Source: Cystobacter fuscus DSM 2262 (GTDB lineage: Bacteria; Myxococcota; Myxococcia; Myxococcales; Myxococcaceae). From it: 64,000 nucleotides of DNA. Below, piece by piece: positions 53,163 through 62,775 of this stretch. The notes under the pieces were generated by a model. It made no database searches. It worked only from the letters and a program-made list of their open reading frames with translations, and was not told the DNA's origin. Position numbers and translations under genes: made by a program. The stretch spans positions 124,001 to 188,000 of the forward strand of contig NZ_ANAH02000013.1 in the NCBI RefSeq assembly GCF_000335475.2, written 5' to 3'. Each line of letters starts with the position of its first letter. Position 1 is the stretch's first letter.

Positions 53163-54713
53163 ATGAAGAGCCAAGCCTCGAACTTCGAGTGCCGTGTGCC
53201 CTGGCGGACCTGGGGGCGGCGGTGGGTGTGTGTGGTGGGGATGGGGCTGTGGGGGTGTGGCCCGTCCGTCGCGGTGGATCGTCCGAGCCCCGTGCCCTTC
53301 CAGCCCACGCTGGTGAAGGCGCAGGCGGACGTGGCGGCGGCGCCGGGCTTCGCGGACCAGACGGGGGGCGGCATCTTCGCGACGGCCTCGGGCCAGGCCA
53401 TCCGCCTGCGGCTGGATGGGACGCGGGGCGCGCTGGAGAACCATCCCGGCAACCGGGTGGCCCCGGGGCGGGTGCACGCCGCCTTCCGGATGGGGACGAA
53501 CTCGGCGCTGGTGGAGGCCTCCAATGGTCTCTTCCTGGCGCAGGCGGGCTGGCTCATCGCGCCGCCCTGGCGCGAGCTGCTCGGCCCGGGGCTCAATGCC
53601 ACCGCGTCGACGAGCGAGGGCGTGGCGTGGCTCGCGCACGAGTCGGGCCTGTACCGGCTGCGCGACGGCCAACTCGCGGCGCTCAAGGTGGAGGGGCAGA
53701 CGCTGGATGGCATCACCTCGATGGTGGCGGCCCCGGTGGACAAGGTGGCCTCGGCGCTGTGGCTGCTGCGCGAGGGTGAGCTGCGCGTCGCGGTGCAGAC
53801 GGCGCCGGACGTGTGGCAGGTGCGTCCCGCCACGCTGCCGCTCGGGGACGGCGAGCGCGTGGTGGCGCTGGTGGGCCTGGGCGCCTCGGAGAAGGGAGGG
53901 GCGGAGGCGTGGGTGATGACGTCCGAGCGGCTGCTGCGGCACACGGCGCGGGGCTGGCGCGCGGTGTTGCTGGAGCGGCCGCCCACCCAGGTGCTGGCCG
54001 CGGGCCGCTTCGTCTGGGTGAAGTCGGGCGACGCGCTGCTGTCCTATGACGCGGACGCGGACACGTGGGGGAGCGCCGCCCACGTGGACACCCGCGAGTT
54101 CCGCTTCCTGGCGGCCGATGAGAGCGGCTGCGCGTGGGTGCAGCTGGGCGCGGACACGCTGGCGCTCAGCTGGGGCCCGGTTCCCCGGGTGATTGGCGTG
54201 TACGAGGGCATGACGGTGGTGCAGGACACGCTGGTGGTGAGCGCGCGCGTAGCCCCGGGCGCGACGCCGCCCGAGCGCCTGTCCTTCGAGGTGGGGGGCG
54301 CGGAGGTATCCGTGGAGGGGCCGGCGTACAGCCTCGGGGGCGTGGAGGCGGACGGGACGCTCCGCTCCTATTCCTTCGCGGGCCTGGCGGCGGGCATGCA
54401 CACGCTGAGCGCCGTGGCCACCTACGCGGATGGTACCCGGGCCCGGCGCTCGGTGGCCTTCTCCTACGAGCCGCTGAGCACGGTGGTGCTGGGCTGGGAC
54501 AAGGACATCCGCCCCATCCACCAGGCGCGTTGCGCCAAGTGCCATGAATCGACGGGGCCCGGCCGACGGCTGTCCACGTACGAGCTGTGGAAGGAGAACT
54601 CCTCCCTCATCATCGCGGCGGTGCGCGAGCAGCGCATGCCCGCGGACGGTCCGTTGGATCCGCAGCTCATCACCCTCATCCAGCGCTGGGCCGCTACCGG
54701 CGCCAACCCCTGA
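53163..54713 (+). CDS. Propeller-like lipoprotein with C-terminal CxxCH cytochrome domain
   Basis: The ATG at 53163 lies 5 bases after the DUF1501 stop. The 516-residue product has a lipobox (VGMGLWGCG), about 300 residues of short repeated beta motifs (GVAWLAHESGLYRLRDGQLA, AWVMTSERLLRHTARGW) likely forming a propeller, an Ig-like segment, and a C-terminal planctomycete-type cytochrome segment (IHQARCAKCHESTGPGRRLS, REQRMPADGPLDPQLI) with one heme-binding CxxCH. It is probably an electron-carrying surface protein working with its neighbours. Confidence 0.75.
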   Translation: MKSQASNFECRVPWRTWGRRWVCVVGMGLWGCGPSVAVDRPSPVPFQPTLVKAQADVAAAPGFADQTGGGIFATASGQAIRLRLDGTRGALENHPGNRVAPGRVHAAFRMGTNSALVEASNGLFLAQAGWLIAPPWRELLGPGLNATASTSEGVAWLAHESGLYRLRDGQLAALKVEGQTLDGITSMVAAPVDKVASALWLLREGELRVAVQTAPDVWQVRPATLPLGDGERVVALVGLGASEKGGAEAWVMTSERLLRHTARGWRAVLLERPPTQVLAAGRFVWVKSGDALLSYDADADTWGSAAHVDTREFRFLAADESGCAWVQLGADTLALSWGPVPRVIGVYEGMTVVQDTLVVSARVAPGATPPERLSFEVGGAEVSVEGPAYSLGGVEADGTLRSYSFAGLAAGMHTLSAVATYADGTRARRSVAFSYEPLSTVVLGWDKDIRPIHQARCAKCHESTGPGRRLSTYELWKENSSLIIAAVREQRMPADGPLDPQLITLIQRWAATGANP

Positions 54714-54724
54714 GCCGCTCCCCC

Positions 54725-57700
54725 ATGAATCGAATCTTCCGAGCCTCGCTCGCGCTCGCGCTGCTGTCGTCTGCCTGCCAGGACCCCGGCGAGGATCCGA
54801 TGGATGCCTGCGTGGGCCTCGCGCCCCTGGCCCTCACCGCGGACAGCACCCAGGTGCGCGTGAACGCGGGCGCCAACCTCAAGGCCACGGGCGGCAGCGG
54901 CTACTACACCTACCGCCTCGAGCCGGGCGGCTCCTCGGGCCAGGTGAACGGCTCGCGCTTCGTCGCCGGCCCCACGCCCGGCACGGACACCGTGGTGGTG
55001 GAGGACATGCGCTGCCCCGGCGACGCGCGGCTGCGGATGTCCGTGGTGGCGGCCTTCGGCGTGGCGCCCACGCGGGCCACGCTCAAGCCGGGCACGAGCT
55101 TCCAGGTGGAGGTGTCGGGCGTGTTGGGCTCGGCCGTCTTCTCGTTGGACGGGGGGCCCACGGGCAGCACCGTGTCGCCCACGGGCGTGTACACGGCCGG
55201 CCAGGGCGAGGGCGTGGACCTGGTGCGCGTGCGCGATGACCGCTCGGGTGACGTGGCCCAGCTCCAGTTCGAGGTGCGCAAGGACGCGATGCTGCGGGGC
55301 AGCCCCGAGTTCCTGGGGCTGCCGGCGGGTTCGTCCATTCCGCTGCGGGCGGAGGGGGGCACCGACCGGATGCTCTGGGCGAAGCTGTCGGGCCCGGGCC
55401 GGGTGGAGGGCGGGCGCTTCGTGAGCTCGCCGGAGGAGACGGGCACGGCACGGGTGCAGGCGACGGACGCGTTCACCGGCGAGAAGGCGACCCTGTCGGT
55501 GCACGTGATGACGGAGCTGACGCGCGAGACGCAGGCACACGGGCAGCTCTCGGACATGGCCTCGGTGGTGACGGCGGACTTCGATGGGGATGGGGTGGAG
55601 GACGTGGCCGTGGGCCGGCGCGAGAGCGACCTGGGCAAACCGTCCGGGGGCGCGGTGTTCATCTTCAAGGGCAGCTCGTCGGGCCTGCCCGCGCAACCCA
55701 CCTGGGTGCTCGTCGGGGAGACGAACTCGGCCCTCTTCGGCGACACGGTGCTCGCGGGGGACCTGGACAAGGATGGCCGGGCGGAGCTGGTGGTGTCCTC
55801 GCCGGGCGCGGACACCACCATCGCCGACTCGGGCGCGGTGTACCTGTACCGCTTCGGCGAGAAGGGTCCGGAGCGCATCGGCAATCCCGTGACCAACACG
55901 GGCCGTGGCTTCTTCGGCTCGGGTCTGGCGCTCGCGGACATGGACGGGGATGGGGATCTGGATCTGGTGGTGGGCTCGCCCCTGGCGGACCTGGTGCCCG
56001 GGTCGGGGTCCAGCCGCGGCGTCGTGGACATCTACCTGCTCACCCCGGGCCAGACGGTGCCGCAGCTGTCGGCCACCCGCCTGGGCGGCATGGATCTGGG
56101 CAAGGGCGGCACGCTCGAGTCGCGCAAGGGCACGGACCTGGGCCGCGCGCTGGTGGTGGCGGACCTGAACGGGGATGGGCTGGGAGACCTGGCGGCGCTC
56201 AGCAAGGCGTCGCGCTTCAACGCGGATGGCTCCACCGAAGAAGTGATGCAGCAGACCGTGGCGGTGTTCTTCGCGCGCGGGGACGGTGAGCGCATCCGCT
56301 CCGCGCCGGACCTGATCGTGCTGCCCTCCAACTACTCGGCGGACAAATTCGAGGGGACGTGGCGGCTGGCGGCGGTGCCGGGTGAGGGCTCCCGGCCTCC
56401 GCTGTTGATGGTGTTGTCGGACAAGGCGGACGCGCCGGACCTGCGCACCAGCGGTGGGTTGGGCTCGATGATCGACGCGGGGGGCGCGCTGCTCTTCGAC
56501 CTGAGCACGTACAAGCCCCAGGGCGCGCCCGCGGCGGCTCCCGTGCAGCTCAAGCGCGAGGCGGCCTTCGCCCGGCTGTATGGGGACGCGGGCAACGCCA
56601 CCGCGGGGCGGAGCTGGGCGGTGATGGACGTGGATGGCAATCCCGGTCCGGAGTTGCTGCTGGGCGAGCCCTTGGCGTCCCCGAGCACGCCGCTGCGCTG
56701 GGCGGGGAGGATCATCGTCCACCCCCTGGCGGCCCTGACCAAGGGCGCGGTGCTCAACAAACCCCTGCTCGCCCTGCAGGGGCAGACGAAGTCGGATACC
56801 CTGGGCGCAGGGCTCGCGGCGTGGTCGCTGCCCGGCACCTCGGCGCTGGTGGCCTTCTCGGGACGGGCCTCGGGTCCCGGGCTGGCCTTCACCGGCCGCG
56901 TGGATGCCTACCTCAAGGCGGGGTCCTCGCTCGCCGAGTGGACGCGCACGAGCGCCCTGGTGCCGGCGCGGCCGAGTAAGGAGCGCTACGGGGAGGGCGT
57001 GGCGGTGGCCAAGGGGGCCCAGGGAGGCGCGGTGGCGCTGGTGGGCTCGCAGGGCTGGGGGGGTCCGGGGACCAACGAGGATGGCAACGACCTGAACGCC
57101 GGCCGCGCCTGGGTGCGGGATGCCACGCGGTCCACGATCGCGGCCGAGGGCGCTTCCGCGCCGCTCTGGCGCGGGCGCGGCGTGGGCTCGGACGTGGCCT
57201 TCACGGACTTCAACGGGGATGGGCGGGCGGACGCGGTGGTGGGGGCGAGCAACTTCACCCAGCCGGGCGCCAACGTGCGTGCCACGGAGATCACTCCCTA
57301 CTTCGTGGAGAAGGCCGCGTGTGTGCCGGCGTCGAGTGTGGATGGCATGGGGGGAGTGCTGGTGTCGCTCGGCCAGGCGGACGGCACCTTCAAGCAGGCC
57401 TACTGGCTGTGGGCTCCGGAGGACTTCGCCAACTGCACCGACACGGGCTCCGCCTGTAAGCGCCGCGCCCTCGGACGCTCCGTCCTCGGGGGCTTCGACT
57501 TCAATGGCGACGGCAAGCAGGACATCGGCGTGCTGCGCAACAACGGCTTCGAGCTCTTCCTGGGCCGCGCTCCGGATGACGCCTCGCTGGCGAAGCTGTC
57601 CATGGGGTGCGATCCCGTCTACTCATCGCCGTACTACGACCGGCAGACCTCGGTCCCGGCGGCGCTGGGCGACCTGGATGGTGACAAGTGCGACGAGGTG

Positions 57701-58390
57701 GCGTGGCGCTCCGCGGATGGCTCGGCGTCCAACGTCATCATCCTGTTCGGCTATGACGCGAGTGGCGCGAAGTGCGCGCGCAAGGTACCGACGACGGTGC
57801 GTCTGGCGGATCGCCAGGCGGATGCCCCGGGTCTCTACGCCGGGCTGGGGGGCTCGACGGCGCGCGTGGGCCGGGTGCTCGGCAAGAGCGGCGCGGACTA
57901 TCTGGCGGTGACCGCGACCAACATTCCCTATGAGGGCGTGACGCAGCCGTCGGTGCTGCTGATCGACGTGGCGGAGGTGAGCAAGCGCCGGCCCACCACG
58001 GGCGAGGTGAACGTGAAGGCCGTGGACCTCAATCCCATCATGGTGGTGAGCCCGACGCGGGCCGTGAATTTCGGAGCGGTGGTGCGCGGCAACGTGGACC
58101 TGACGAACGATGGCGTGCCGGAGTTGATCGTGAGTGCCTCGGGCGCCTCGGTGTCCTCGGATGGTGGGGGCGCGGTGTTCGTGTACCAGGGAGGGCCGGC
58201 CGTCAAGGGCGCGCCCTCGCCCTGGCTCCTGCTCACGGGCGACACGGCGGAGCGCTCCAACTTCGGCCAGTCCCTGGCGCTCACCCCAGGGGACGGCAAG
58301 ACGCCGCCCACGCTCGTCGTCGGCGCGCCGCTCAGCTACCGCACCGGCGCGGAAAACGGCACGGCGTTCATGTTGCCGCTCACCTTCTGA
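54725..58390 (+). CDS. Giant FG-GAP/VCBS repeat lipoprotein
   Basis: The ATG at 54725 gives 1221 residues with a lipobox (ALALLSSAC). Three Ig-like beta modules (to about residue 260) are followed by integrin-alpha-like FG-GAP repeats with Ca-binding loops: DFDGDGVEDVAVG, DLDKDGRAELVVSSPG, DMDGDGDLDLVVGSP, DLNGDGLGDLAAL, DFNGDGRADAVVGAS, DFNGDGKQDIGVL, and the variant DLDGDKCDEVAW. A seven-bladed or larger propeller is expected. It closes the operon and is probably an adhesin or scaffold at the cell surface. Confidence 0.85.
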   Translation: MNRIFRASLALALLSSACQDPGEDPMDACVGLAPLALTADSTQVRVNAGANLKATGGSGYYTYRLEPGGSSGQVNGSRFVAGPTPGTDTVVVEDMRCPGDARLRMSVVAAFGVAPTRATLKPGTSFQVEVSGVLGSAVFSLDGGPTGSTVSPTGVYTAGQGEGVDLVRVRDDRSGDVAQLQFEVRKDAMLRGSPEFLGLPAGSSIPLRAEGGTDRMLWAKLSGPGRVEGGRFVSSPEETGTARVQATDAFTGEKATLSVHVMTELTRETQAHGQLSDMASVVTADFDGDGVEDVAVGRRESDLGKPSGGAVFIFKGSSSGLPAQPTWVLVGETNSALFGDTVLAGDLDKDGRAELVVSSPGADTTIADSGAVYLYRFGEKGPERIGNPVTNTGRGFFGSGLALADMDGDGDLDLVVGSPLADLVPGSGSSRGVVDIYLLTPGQTVPQLSATRLGGMDLGKGGTLESRKGTDLGRALVVADLNGDGLGDLAALSKASRFNADGSTEEVMQQTVAVFFARGDGERIRSAPDLIVLPSNYSADKFEGTWRLAAVPGEGSRPPLLMVLSDKADAPDLRTSGGLGSMIDAGGALLFDLSTYKPQGAPAAAPVQLKREAAFARLYGDAGNATAGRSWAVMDVDGNPGPELLLGEPLASPSTPLRWAGRIIVHPLAALTKGAVLNKPLLALQGQTKSDTLGAGLAAWSLPGTSALVAFSGRASGPGLAFTGRVDAYLKAGSSLAEWTRTSALVPARPSKERYGEGVAVAKGAQGGAVALVGSQGWGGPGTNEDGNDLNAGRAWVRDATRSTIAAEGASAPLWRGRGVGSDVAFTDFNGDGRADAVVGASNFTQPGANVRATEITPYFVEKAACVPASSVDGMGGVLVSLGQADGTFKQAYWLWAPEDFANCTDTGSACKRRALGRSVLGGFDFNGDGKQDIGVLRNNGFELFLGRAPDDASLAKLSMGCDPVYSSPYYDRQTSVPAALGDLDGDKCDEVAWRSADGSASNVIILFGYDASGAKCARKVPTTVRLADRQADAPGLYAGLGGSTARVGRVLGKSGADYLAVTATNIPYEGVTQPSVLLIDVAEVSKRRPTTGEVNVKAVDLNPIMVVSPTRAVNFGAVVRGNVDLTNDGVPELIVSASGASVSSDGGGAVFVYQGGPAVKGAPSPWLLLTGDTAERSNFGQSLALTPGDGKTPPTLVVGAPLSYRTGAENGTAFMLPLTF

Positions 58391-58407
58391 CGCTCCGCCC
58401 CCGTCCG

Positions 58408-58824
58408 TCAGGGATGGGGGTGCACGAAGATCTCTTCGTCCTCCGGGGGCGCGGTCCTTGGCCCCCGCTGGAGCTCACCGAGGCCCACGCTGCCCAGCAG
58501 TCGCTCCTGCGCGTCCAGGACGAACAGGCGGCGCACGCGCAACCGCCGCATCCGCTCGGCGACCTCTTGCACGTCCTCCTGGGGCTCACACCCCGGTACG
58601 TGCCGGGCCATCACCCGGACGATGGGCGTGGCGCGCGCATCGAACCCCAGGGCCAGCCCCCTCACGACGATGTCGCGATCGGTGACGAGGCCGACGACCC
58701 GCTCGTCCTCGACGACCGGAAGGGTGTCCACGTTGAGCAGCCGCATCATCTCGGCGGCGGCCATCAGCGTCGTCTCCGGATGGGCGGAGACCGCGTCCGG
58801 GGTCATCACCTCATGAATCTTCAC
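58408..58824 (-). CDS. Two-CBS-domain protein
   Basis: The GTG at 58824, preceded by GAGGTG, gives 138 residues with a tandem CBS pair: KIHEVMTPDAVSAHPETTLM, TLPVVEDERVVGLVTDRDIV and a second repeat with ERMRRLRVRRLFVLD and RLLGSVGLGEL. Such proteins bind adenine nucleotides and regulate partners. The gene is convergent with the FG-GAP gene and divergent from the DUF2383 gene. Confidence 0.9.
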   Translation of the reverse strand: MKIHEVMTPDAVSAHPETTLMAAAEMMRLLNVDTLPVVEDERVVGLVTDRDIVVRGLALGFDARATPIVRVMARHVPGCEPQEDVQEVAERMRRLRVRRLFVLDAQERLLGSVGLGELQRGPRTAPPEDEEIFVHPHP

Positions 58825-59053
58825 GGCACACCTCGCGCCCGGTGGAAGAACGGAGCCCGGCCACCAGGGTGTGCACTCCCGCCGTGAAATGCCAGGCGTC
58901 CCATGGGCCCGCCCACCGTTTTCCCCGGGTGGCCGTGAGGCGCCCGTCCCTCCGCCCGCTGTCCGGACGGGCACCGGGAAGGTGGGATTGGCCGGACGGG
59001 GCGCCCGAAACAGATTTGCGCGAACCGCGAATTCTGGATGGGGAGGACTCGAG

Positions 59054-59521
59054 ATGGCGATCATTCCCGAGGTGGAGAAGCTCAGGAGCCTGGCTCAACT
59101 GGACGTGGACGCGGTGGGGACCTACGAGGCCGCCATCGCCCGCGTGAAGGATCAACTGGTGCGCGAGCGCCTGAACGAGTTCCGCGTGGACCATGTGCGG
59201 CACGTGCAGGATCTCAACGCGTTCATCCGCCAGCAGGGTGGAGAGCCGGTGGAGCTGCGGCCGGATTTCAAGGGCGCGGTGATGAAGGGCATGACGGCCA
59301 TCACCAGCATGATGGGGACCGAGGCCGCGCTGGTGGCCATGCTCGGCAACGAGGAGCTGACCAACCGCACCTACGAGCTGGCGCTGAGCTTCGACTGGAG
59401 CCCCGAGGTGCGTCAGCTCATCGAGCAGAACCGCAAGGACGAGGAGCGGCACCTGGCGTGGATCAAGGACGCGGTGCGCCTGCGCCCCTGGACGAGGGAC
59501 GAGGCCGGGGCCCACGTCTGA
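59054..59521 (+). CDS. DUF2383 ferritin-like helical protein
   Basis: The ATG at 59054 has a GGGAGGA ribosome site. The 155-residue product is a four-helix bundle of the DUF2383 type: LAQLDVDAVGTYEAAIARVK, FRVDHVRHVQDLNAFIRQQG and EQNRKDEERHLAWIKDAVRL. The spaced ExxH-like pairs are those of ferritin-like proteins. Metal binding is likely but unproven. It is divergent from a CBS gene. Confidence 0.8.
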   Translation: MAIIPEVEKLRSLAQLDVDAVGTYEAAIARVKDQLVRERLNEFRVDHVRHVQDLNAFIRQQGGEPVELRPDFKGAVMKGMTAITSMMGTEAALVAMLGNEELTNRTYELALSFDWSPEVRQLIEQNRKDEERHLAWIKDAVRLRPWTRDEAGAHV

Positions 59522-59650
59522 TGTGATGCGCCGGGCGGAGCGCTCCGCCCGGGGCGCTCTTCCCCTGGGACAAGGCCGTCCGAGGGGGTCTACAGTCCCC
59601 GCCCGGGCGCCGCGTGACGCGCGGTGGCCCGAGCCTCGGAGGCCCTCCCG

Positions 59651-60814
59651 ATGAGTGACACCCTGCCCGCGCTGCGCGCCACGCTGGCCGAACTGGTCGC
59701 GGTGGACACGACCTCTTCCCGCTCCAACGCGCCCCTGGTGGAGCTGGCGCGGAGCAAGCTGGAAGCGGTCGGCTTCCAGGTGGAGCTGGTGCCCTACCGG
59801 GACGATGCCGGTGTGGAGAAGGTGAACCTCATCGCGGTGCTGGGCGGCTCGCCGCGGGAGCCGGCCGCCCTGGTGCTCGTGGGGCATACGGACTGCGTGC
59901 CGTACGACGCGGCGTGGACGGACGCGCTGCGTCTGACCGAGCGCGAGGGGCGGCTGTATGGCCGGGGCGCGTGTGACACGAAGGGCTTCATCGCCTGCGC
60001 GCTGCACGCGGTGACCCATCTGCCGCGGCCGCCGAGCGCGCCCCTGATGGTGCTGCTGACGGCGGACGAGGAGCTGGGGTGCGAGGGCGCCAAGCAGCTC
60101 GTGACGCTGGGCAAGGGCCGGGCGCGGCATGCCATCGTCGGTGAGCCCACGCGACTGGTGCCGGTGCGCGCGCACAAGGGGTATTGCCTGGCGGAGGTGG
60201 AGGTGCTGGGCCACGAGGGGCACAGCGCCTATCCGGACGAGGGCGCCTCGGCCATCTTCCGCGCGGGGCGCTTCCTGCAGAAGCTGGAGACCCTGGCGCG
60301 CACGCGCCTGCGCGAGGACCGGGACGACGCCTTCGAGCCTCCCTTCACCACGGTGAACGTGGGCCGGATCGGCGGCGGCAAGGCGTCCAACATCATCCCC
60401 GGCGCGTGCCGCTTCATCGTGGAGTGGCGGCCCATTCCGCGTCAGCCCCAGGAGCGGGTGTTGGAGCTGCTGGAGTCCATCCGCCAGGAGCTGGTGCGGG
60501 ACGAGCCCGGCTATGAGGCGCGGATCCGCCTGGTACGGGCCGAGCCCGCGGTGGACACGCGCGCGGACGCGGAGGTGGTGCGGGTGCTCGCGACGCTCTC
60601 CGGCAACGCTCCCATCACGGTCCCCTTTGGCACGGAAGCCCCTCAACTCACGGAACTCGGGGCGCAGGCGGTGGTGTTCGGCCCGGGCGACATCCGCGTG
60701 GCGCACCAGACGGGGGAGTATGTGCCGGTGGAGGACCTGGTGCGGTGCGAGGCCTACCTCTCCCGGGCCATCGCGCACTTCTGTGGGGACGGCTCCTCGC
60801 GTGTCGGGCAATAG
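59651..60814 (+). CDS. argE: Acetylornithine deacetylase (M20 family)
   Basis: The ATG at 59651 with GGAGG eight bases upstream gives 387 residues. M20 motifs are present: LVLVGHTDCVPYD (metal His and catalytic Asp), RLYGRGACDTKGFIA (bridging Asp), LTADEELGCEGA (catalytic Glu and metal Glu) and TGEYVPVEDL near the C-terminus. The overall pattern follows ArgE, which removes acetate from N-acetylornithine in arginine synthesis. A related deacylase (DapE-like) is less likely but possible. Confidence 0.88.
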   Translation: MSDTLPALRATLAELVAVDTTSSRSNAPLVELARSKLEAVGFQVELVPYRDDAGVEKVNLIAVLGGSPREPAALVLVGHTDCVPYDAAWTDALRLTEREGRLYGRGACDTKGFIACALHAVTHLPRPPSAPLMVLLTADEELGCEGAKQLVTLGKGRARHAIVGEPTRLVPVRAHKGYCLAEVEVLGHEGHSAYPDEGASAIFRAGRFLQKLETLARTRLREDRDDAFEPPFTTVNVGRIGGGKASNIIPGACRFIVEWRPIPRQPQERVLELLESIRQELVRDEPGYEARIRLVRAEPAVDTRADAEVVRVLATLSGNAPITVPFGTEAPQLTELGAQAVVFGPGDIRVAHQTGEYVPVEDLVRCEAYLSRAIAHFCGDGSSRVGQ

Positions 60815-61060
60815 GCACCCAGGCGTCCGCTACCCGCTCGGGCCCATCCCATGACGTGAATGAGCTGGGGGGGCATGTCTGGCGGGCGGGCTCCCCGCGT
60901 ATGCTCCGTTCCGGGGCGGGGGAGTGGGGGAGCGCATCCGCACAAGAGGGTTCCTCTTGGGATGGAAGGGACGACGCGGGAGAGGGTCGCGGGGGCGCGT
61001 GTTCCCGGCCCCTGGCCTCCCTCGGCGAGCCCGCTTGATTGCCTGAGCTCGGAGCGGACC

Positions 61061-62725
61061 ATGGTTGCATTCACGAACAGCCTCAGCACGACCGGTCGTG
61101 TCCTTCTGGTGGATGACAGCATCATCGCCCTCGAAACCATCGGCTCGCGTCTGAGGGAGAGCGGGTTGGAGGTGGCGATGACGACCTCGCCCCTGGAGGC
61201 GCTGGCGCTCGCCACCGAGGGCCCCCAGCTCTTCGATCTGCTCATCCTGGACGTGATGATGCCGCAGATGAACGGCCACGAGCTGACGCTCCAGCTCCGA
61301 GCCCATGCGCGCACCCTCAACACGCCCATCCTCCTGCTCACCTCGCTCGACTCCACGGATGATCGCGTCACGGGGCTGAGGGCGGGCGCCGACGACTTCT
61401 TCACCAAGACGGCCCCCGACGCCGAGATGATCGCCCGCGTGCGCTCGTTCATCTCGCTCGGCAAGATGCGCGCCCAGCTCCAGGCCCAGCACGAGGCCAT
61501 GGCGCGCGTCATGCGTGAGCCGGAGGCGCCCCTGCCGCCCCAGGCCCGGGTGGAGATCATCCACCACACGCCCGTGATGGGCGAGCGGCTCGCCCGGGCG
61601 CTGCGCGGCTCACCCCTGTGCGGCGACTTCCACCTCACCCTGCGCGCCCCGTCCCAGCAGCGCCTGACCACCACGGAAGCGGACCTGCTCGTGGTGAGCT
61701 ACCCGGTCGCGCTCGAGGGGGAGCAGCCGCTGCTCAAGCGCTTCGGCTTCGACGAGGAGGCGCCCGCCATCCTCGTGGTGGACGAGGTGGAATCCACCTC
61801 GCGGCGCGTCGCCTCGTTCGACTCCGGCGCCGACGACTACCTCACGCTGAACACGCCCATGGCCGAGCTCATCGCCCGCATGGGGACGGCCCTGCGCCGC
61901 CAGCGCCGCCAGCGCCAGCTGCGCACCTCGCGCGACCGCGCCATGCTGGTGGCGGTGACGGATCCGCTCACCGGGCTGTACAACCGCGCCTACTTCCACG
62001 AGGCGCTCGGCGTCGAGTTCCGGCGCGCCCAGCGCTACAAGCACCCCATGGCGCTGGTGCTGTTGGACCTGGACCACTTCAAGCAGGTCAACGACACGCT
62101 CGGCCACACCGCGGGAGATCAGGCCCTGCGCGAGGTGTCCACGCGGCTGCGCCAGACGGCGCGCTCCACGGACGTGGTGGCCCGCCACGGCGGTGAGGAG
62201 TTCGCGATGATCCTCCCCGAGACGGACCTGGAGCAGGGGTTGCTCGCCGCCGAGCGCTTCCGGGCCGCGGTGGAGGGCGCCGTGGTGAAGGGCGCCAGGG
62301 GCGGCAGCCGCGCGTTGACGATCAGCGCCGGGGTGGGCTGCTACCCCGCGCACGCCTCGTCCGTCACCGAGCTCATCGAGCTCATCGACGCGGCGCTCTA
62401 CAAGGCCAAGCGCCAGGGCCGCAACCGCGTGTGCGCCGTCTCCAACGTCCCCGAGGCCCCGGTGGTGGCCGCTGCTCCGCCGTCGGCTCCGCCTCCCAAT
62501 CCCCTGGAGCGGCTGCGCCGGCTGGTGGCCGAGGACCTGGAGGGCCCCCTGTCGGCCACGCGCACGGCTGCTCGCATGCTGCACGAGGCCAGTGCTCCCG
62601 GTGATGCCCTGCACATCCTCACCGCCCAGCTGCGCCAGTCTTCCGACGACGTCCGCAAGGAACTGCTCGCGGTCATGGACGAGCTGTCCCGCAACATCCT
62701 CGAGTCCAGGCGTGACTCTCACTAG
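61061..62725 (+). CDS. PleD-like diguanylate cyclase with two receiver domains
   Basis: The ATG at 61061 starts MVAFTNSLSTTGRVLLVDDS; the longer frame upstream is GC noise. The 554-residue protein has a receiver with phospho-Asp in LLILDVMMPQMNG, a second receiver-like domain (about residues 165-280) in which the Asp position reads ADLLVVSYPVA and seems lost, and a GGDEF domain with the active motif RHGGEEFAM and an I-site RSTD five residues before it. A C-terminal helical tail of about 90 residues follows (LRRLVAEDLEGPLSATRTAA). It makes c-di-GMP on phosphorylation and should be inhibited by its product. Confidence 0.92.
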   Translation: MVAFTNSLSTTGRVLLVDDSIIALETIGSRLRESGLEVAMTTSPLEALALATEGPQLFDLLILDVMMPQMNGHELTLQLRAHARTLNTPILLLTSLDSTDDRVTGLRAGADDFFTKTAPDAEMIARVRSFISLGKMRAQLQAQHEAMARVMREPEAPLPPQARVEIIHHTPVMGERLARALRGSPLCGDFHLTLRAPSQQRLTTTEADLLVVSYPVALEGEQPLLKRFGFDEEAPAILVVDEVESTSRRVASFDSGADDYLTLNTPMAELIARMGTALRRQRRQRQLRTSRDRAMLVAVTDPLTGLYNRAYFHEALGVEFRRAQRYKHPMALVLLDLDHFKQVNDTLGHTAGDQALREVSTRLRQTARSTDVVARHGGEEFAMILPETDLEQGLLAAERFRAAVEGAVVKGARGGSRALTISAGVGCYPAHASSVTELIELIDAALYKAKRQGRNRVCAVSNVPEAPVVAAAPPSAPPPNPLERLRRLVAEDLEGPLSATRTAARMLHEASAPGDALHILTAQLRQSSDDVRKELLAVMDELSRNILESRRDSH

Positions 62726-62775
62726 TCTTTCGGGCATACGCTTGGAGCTTCAACCTCTATTCCAGGAGAACCCGA

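Noticed and set aside
51053-53986. Very long minus-strand ORF (977 codons) opposite the DUF1501 and propeller genes
   Set aside because: Product is Arg/Gly/His/Ala-rich with no domain signature, and it lies antisense to genes with clear signals, export motifs and ribosome sites. In GC-rich DNA with G/C in third codon positions, such antisense frames stay open by chance.
54464-56722. Long minus-strand ORF opposite the FG-GAP gene
   Set aside because: Same shadow effect; no start site, no motif, and the opposing frame has repeated Ca-binding loops.
58811-60811. Minus-strand ORF of 666 codons opposite DUF2383 and argE
   Set aside because: Antisense to argE with complete M20 motifs; composition typical of shadows.
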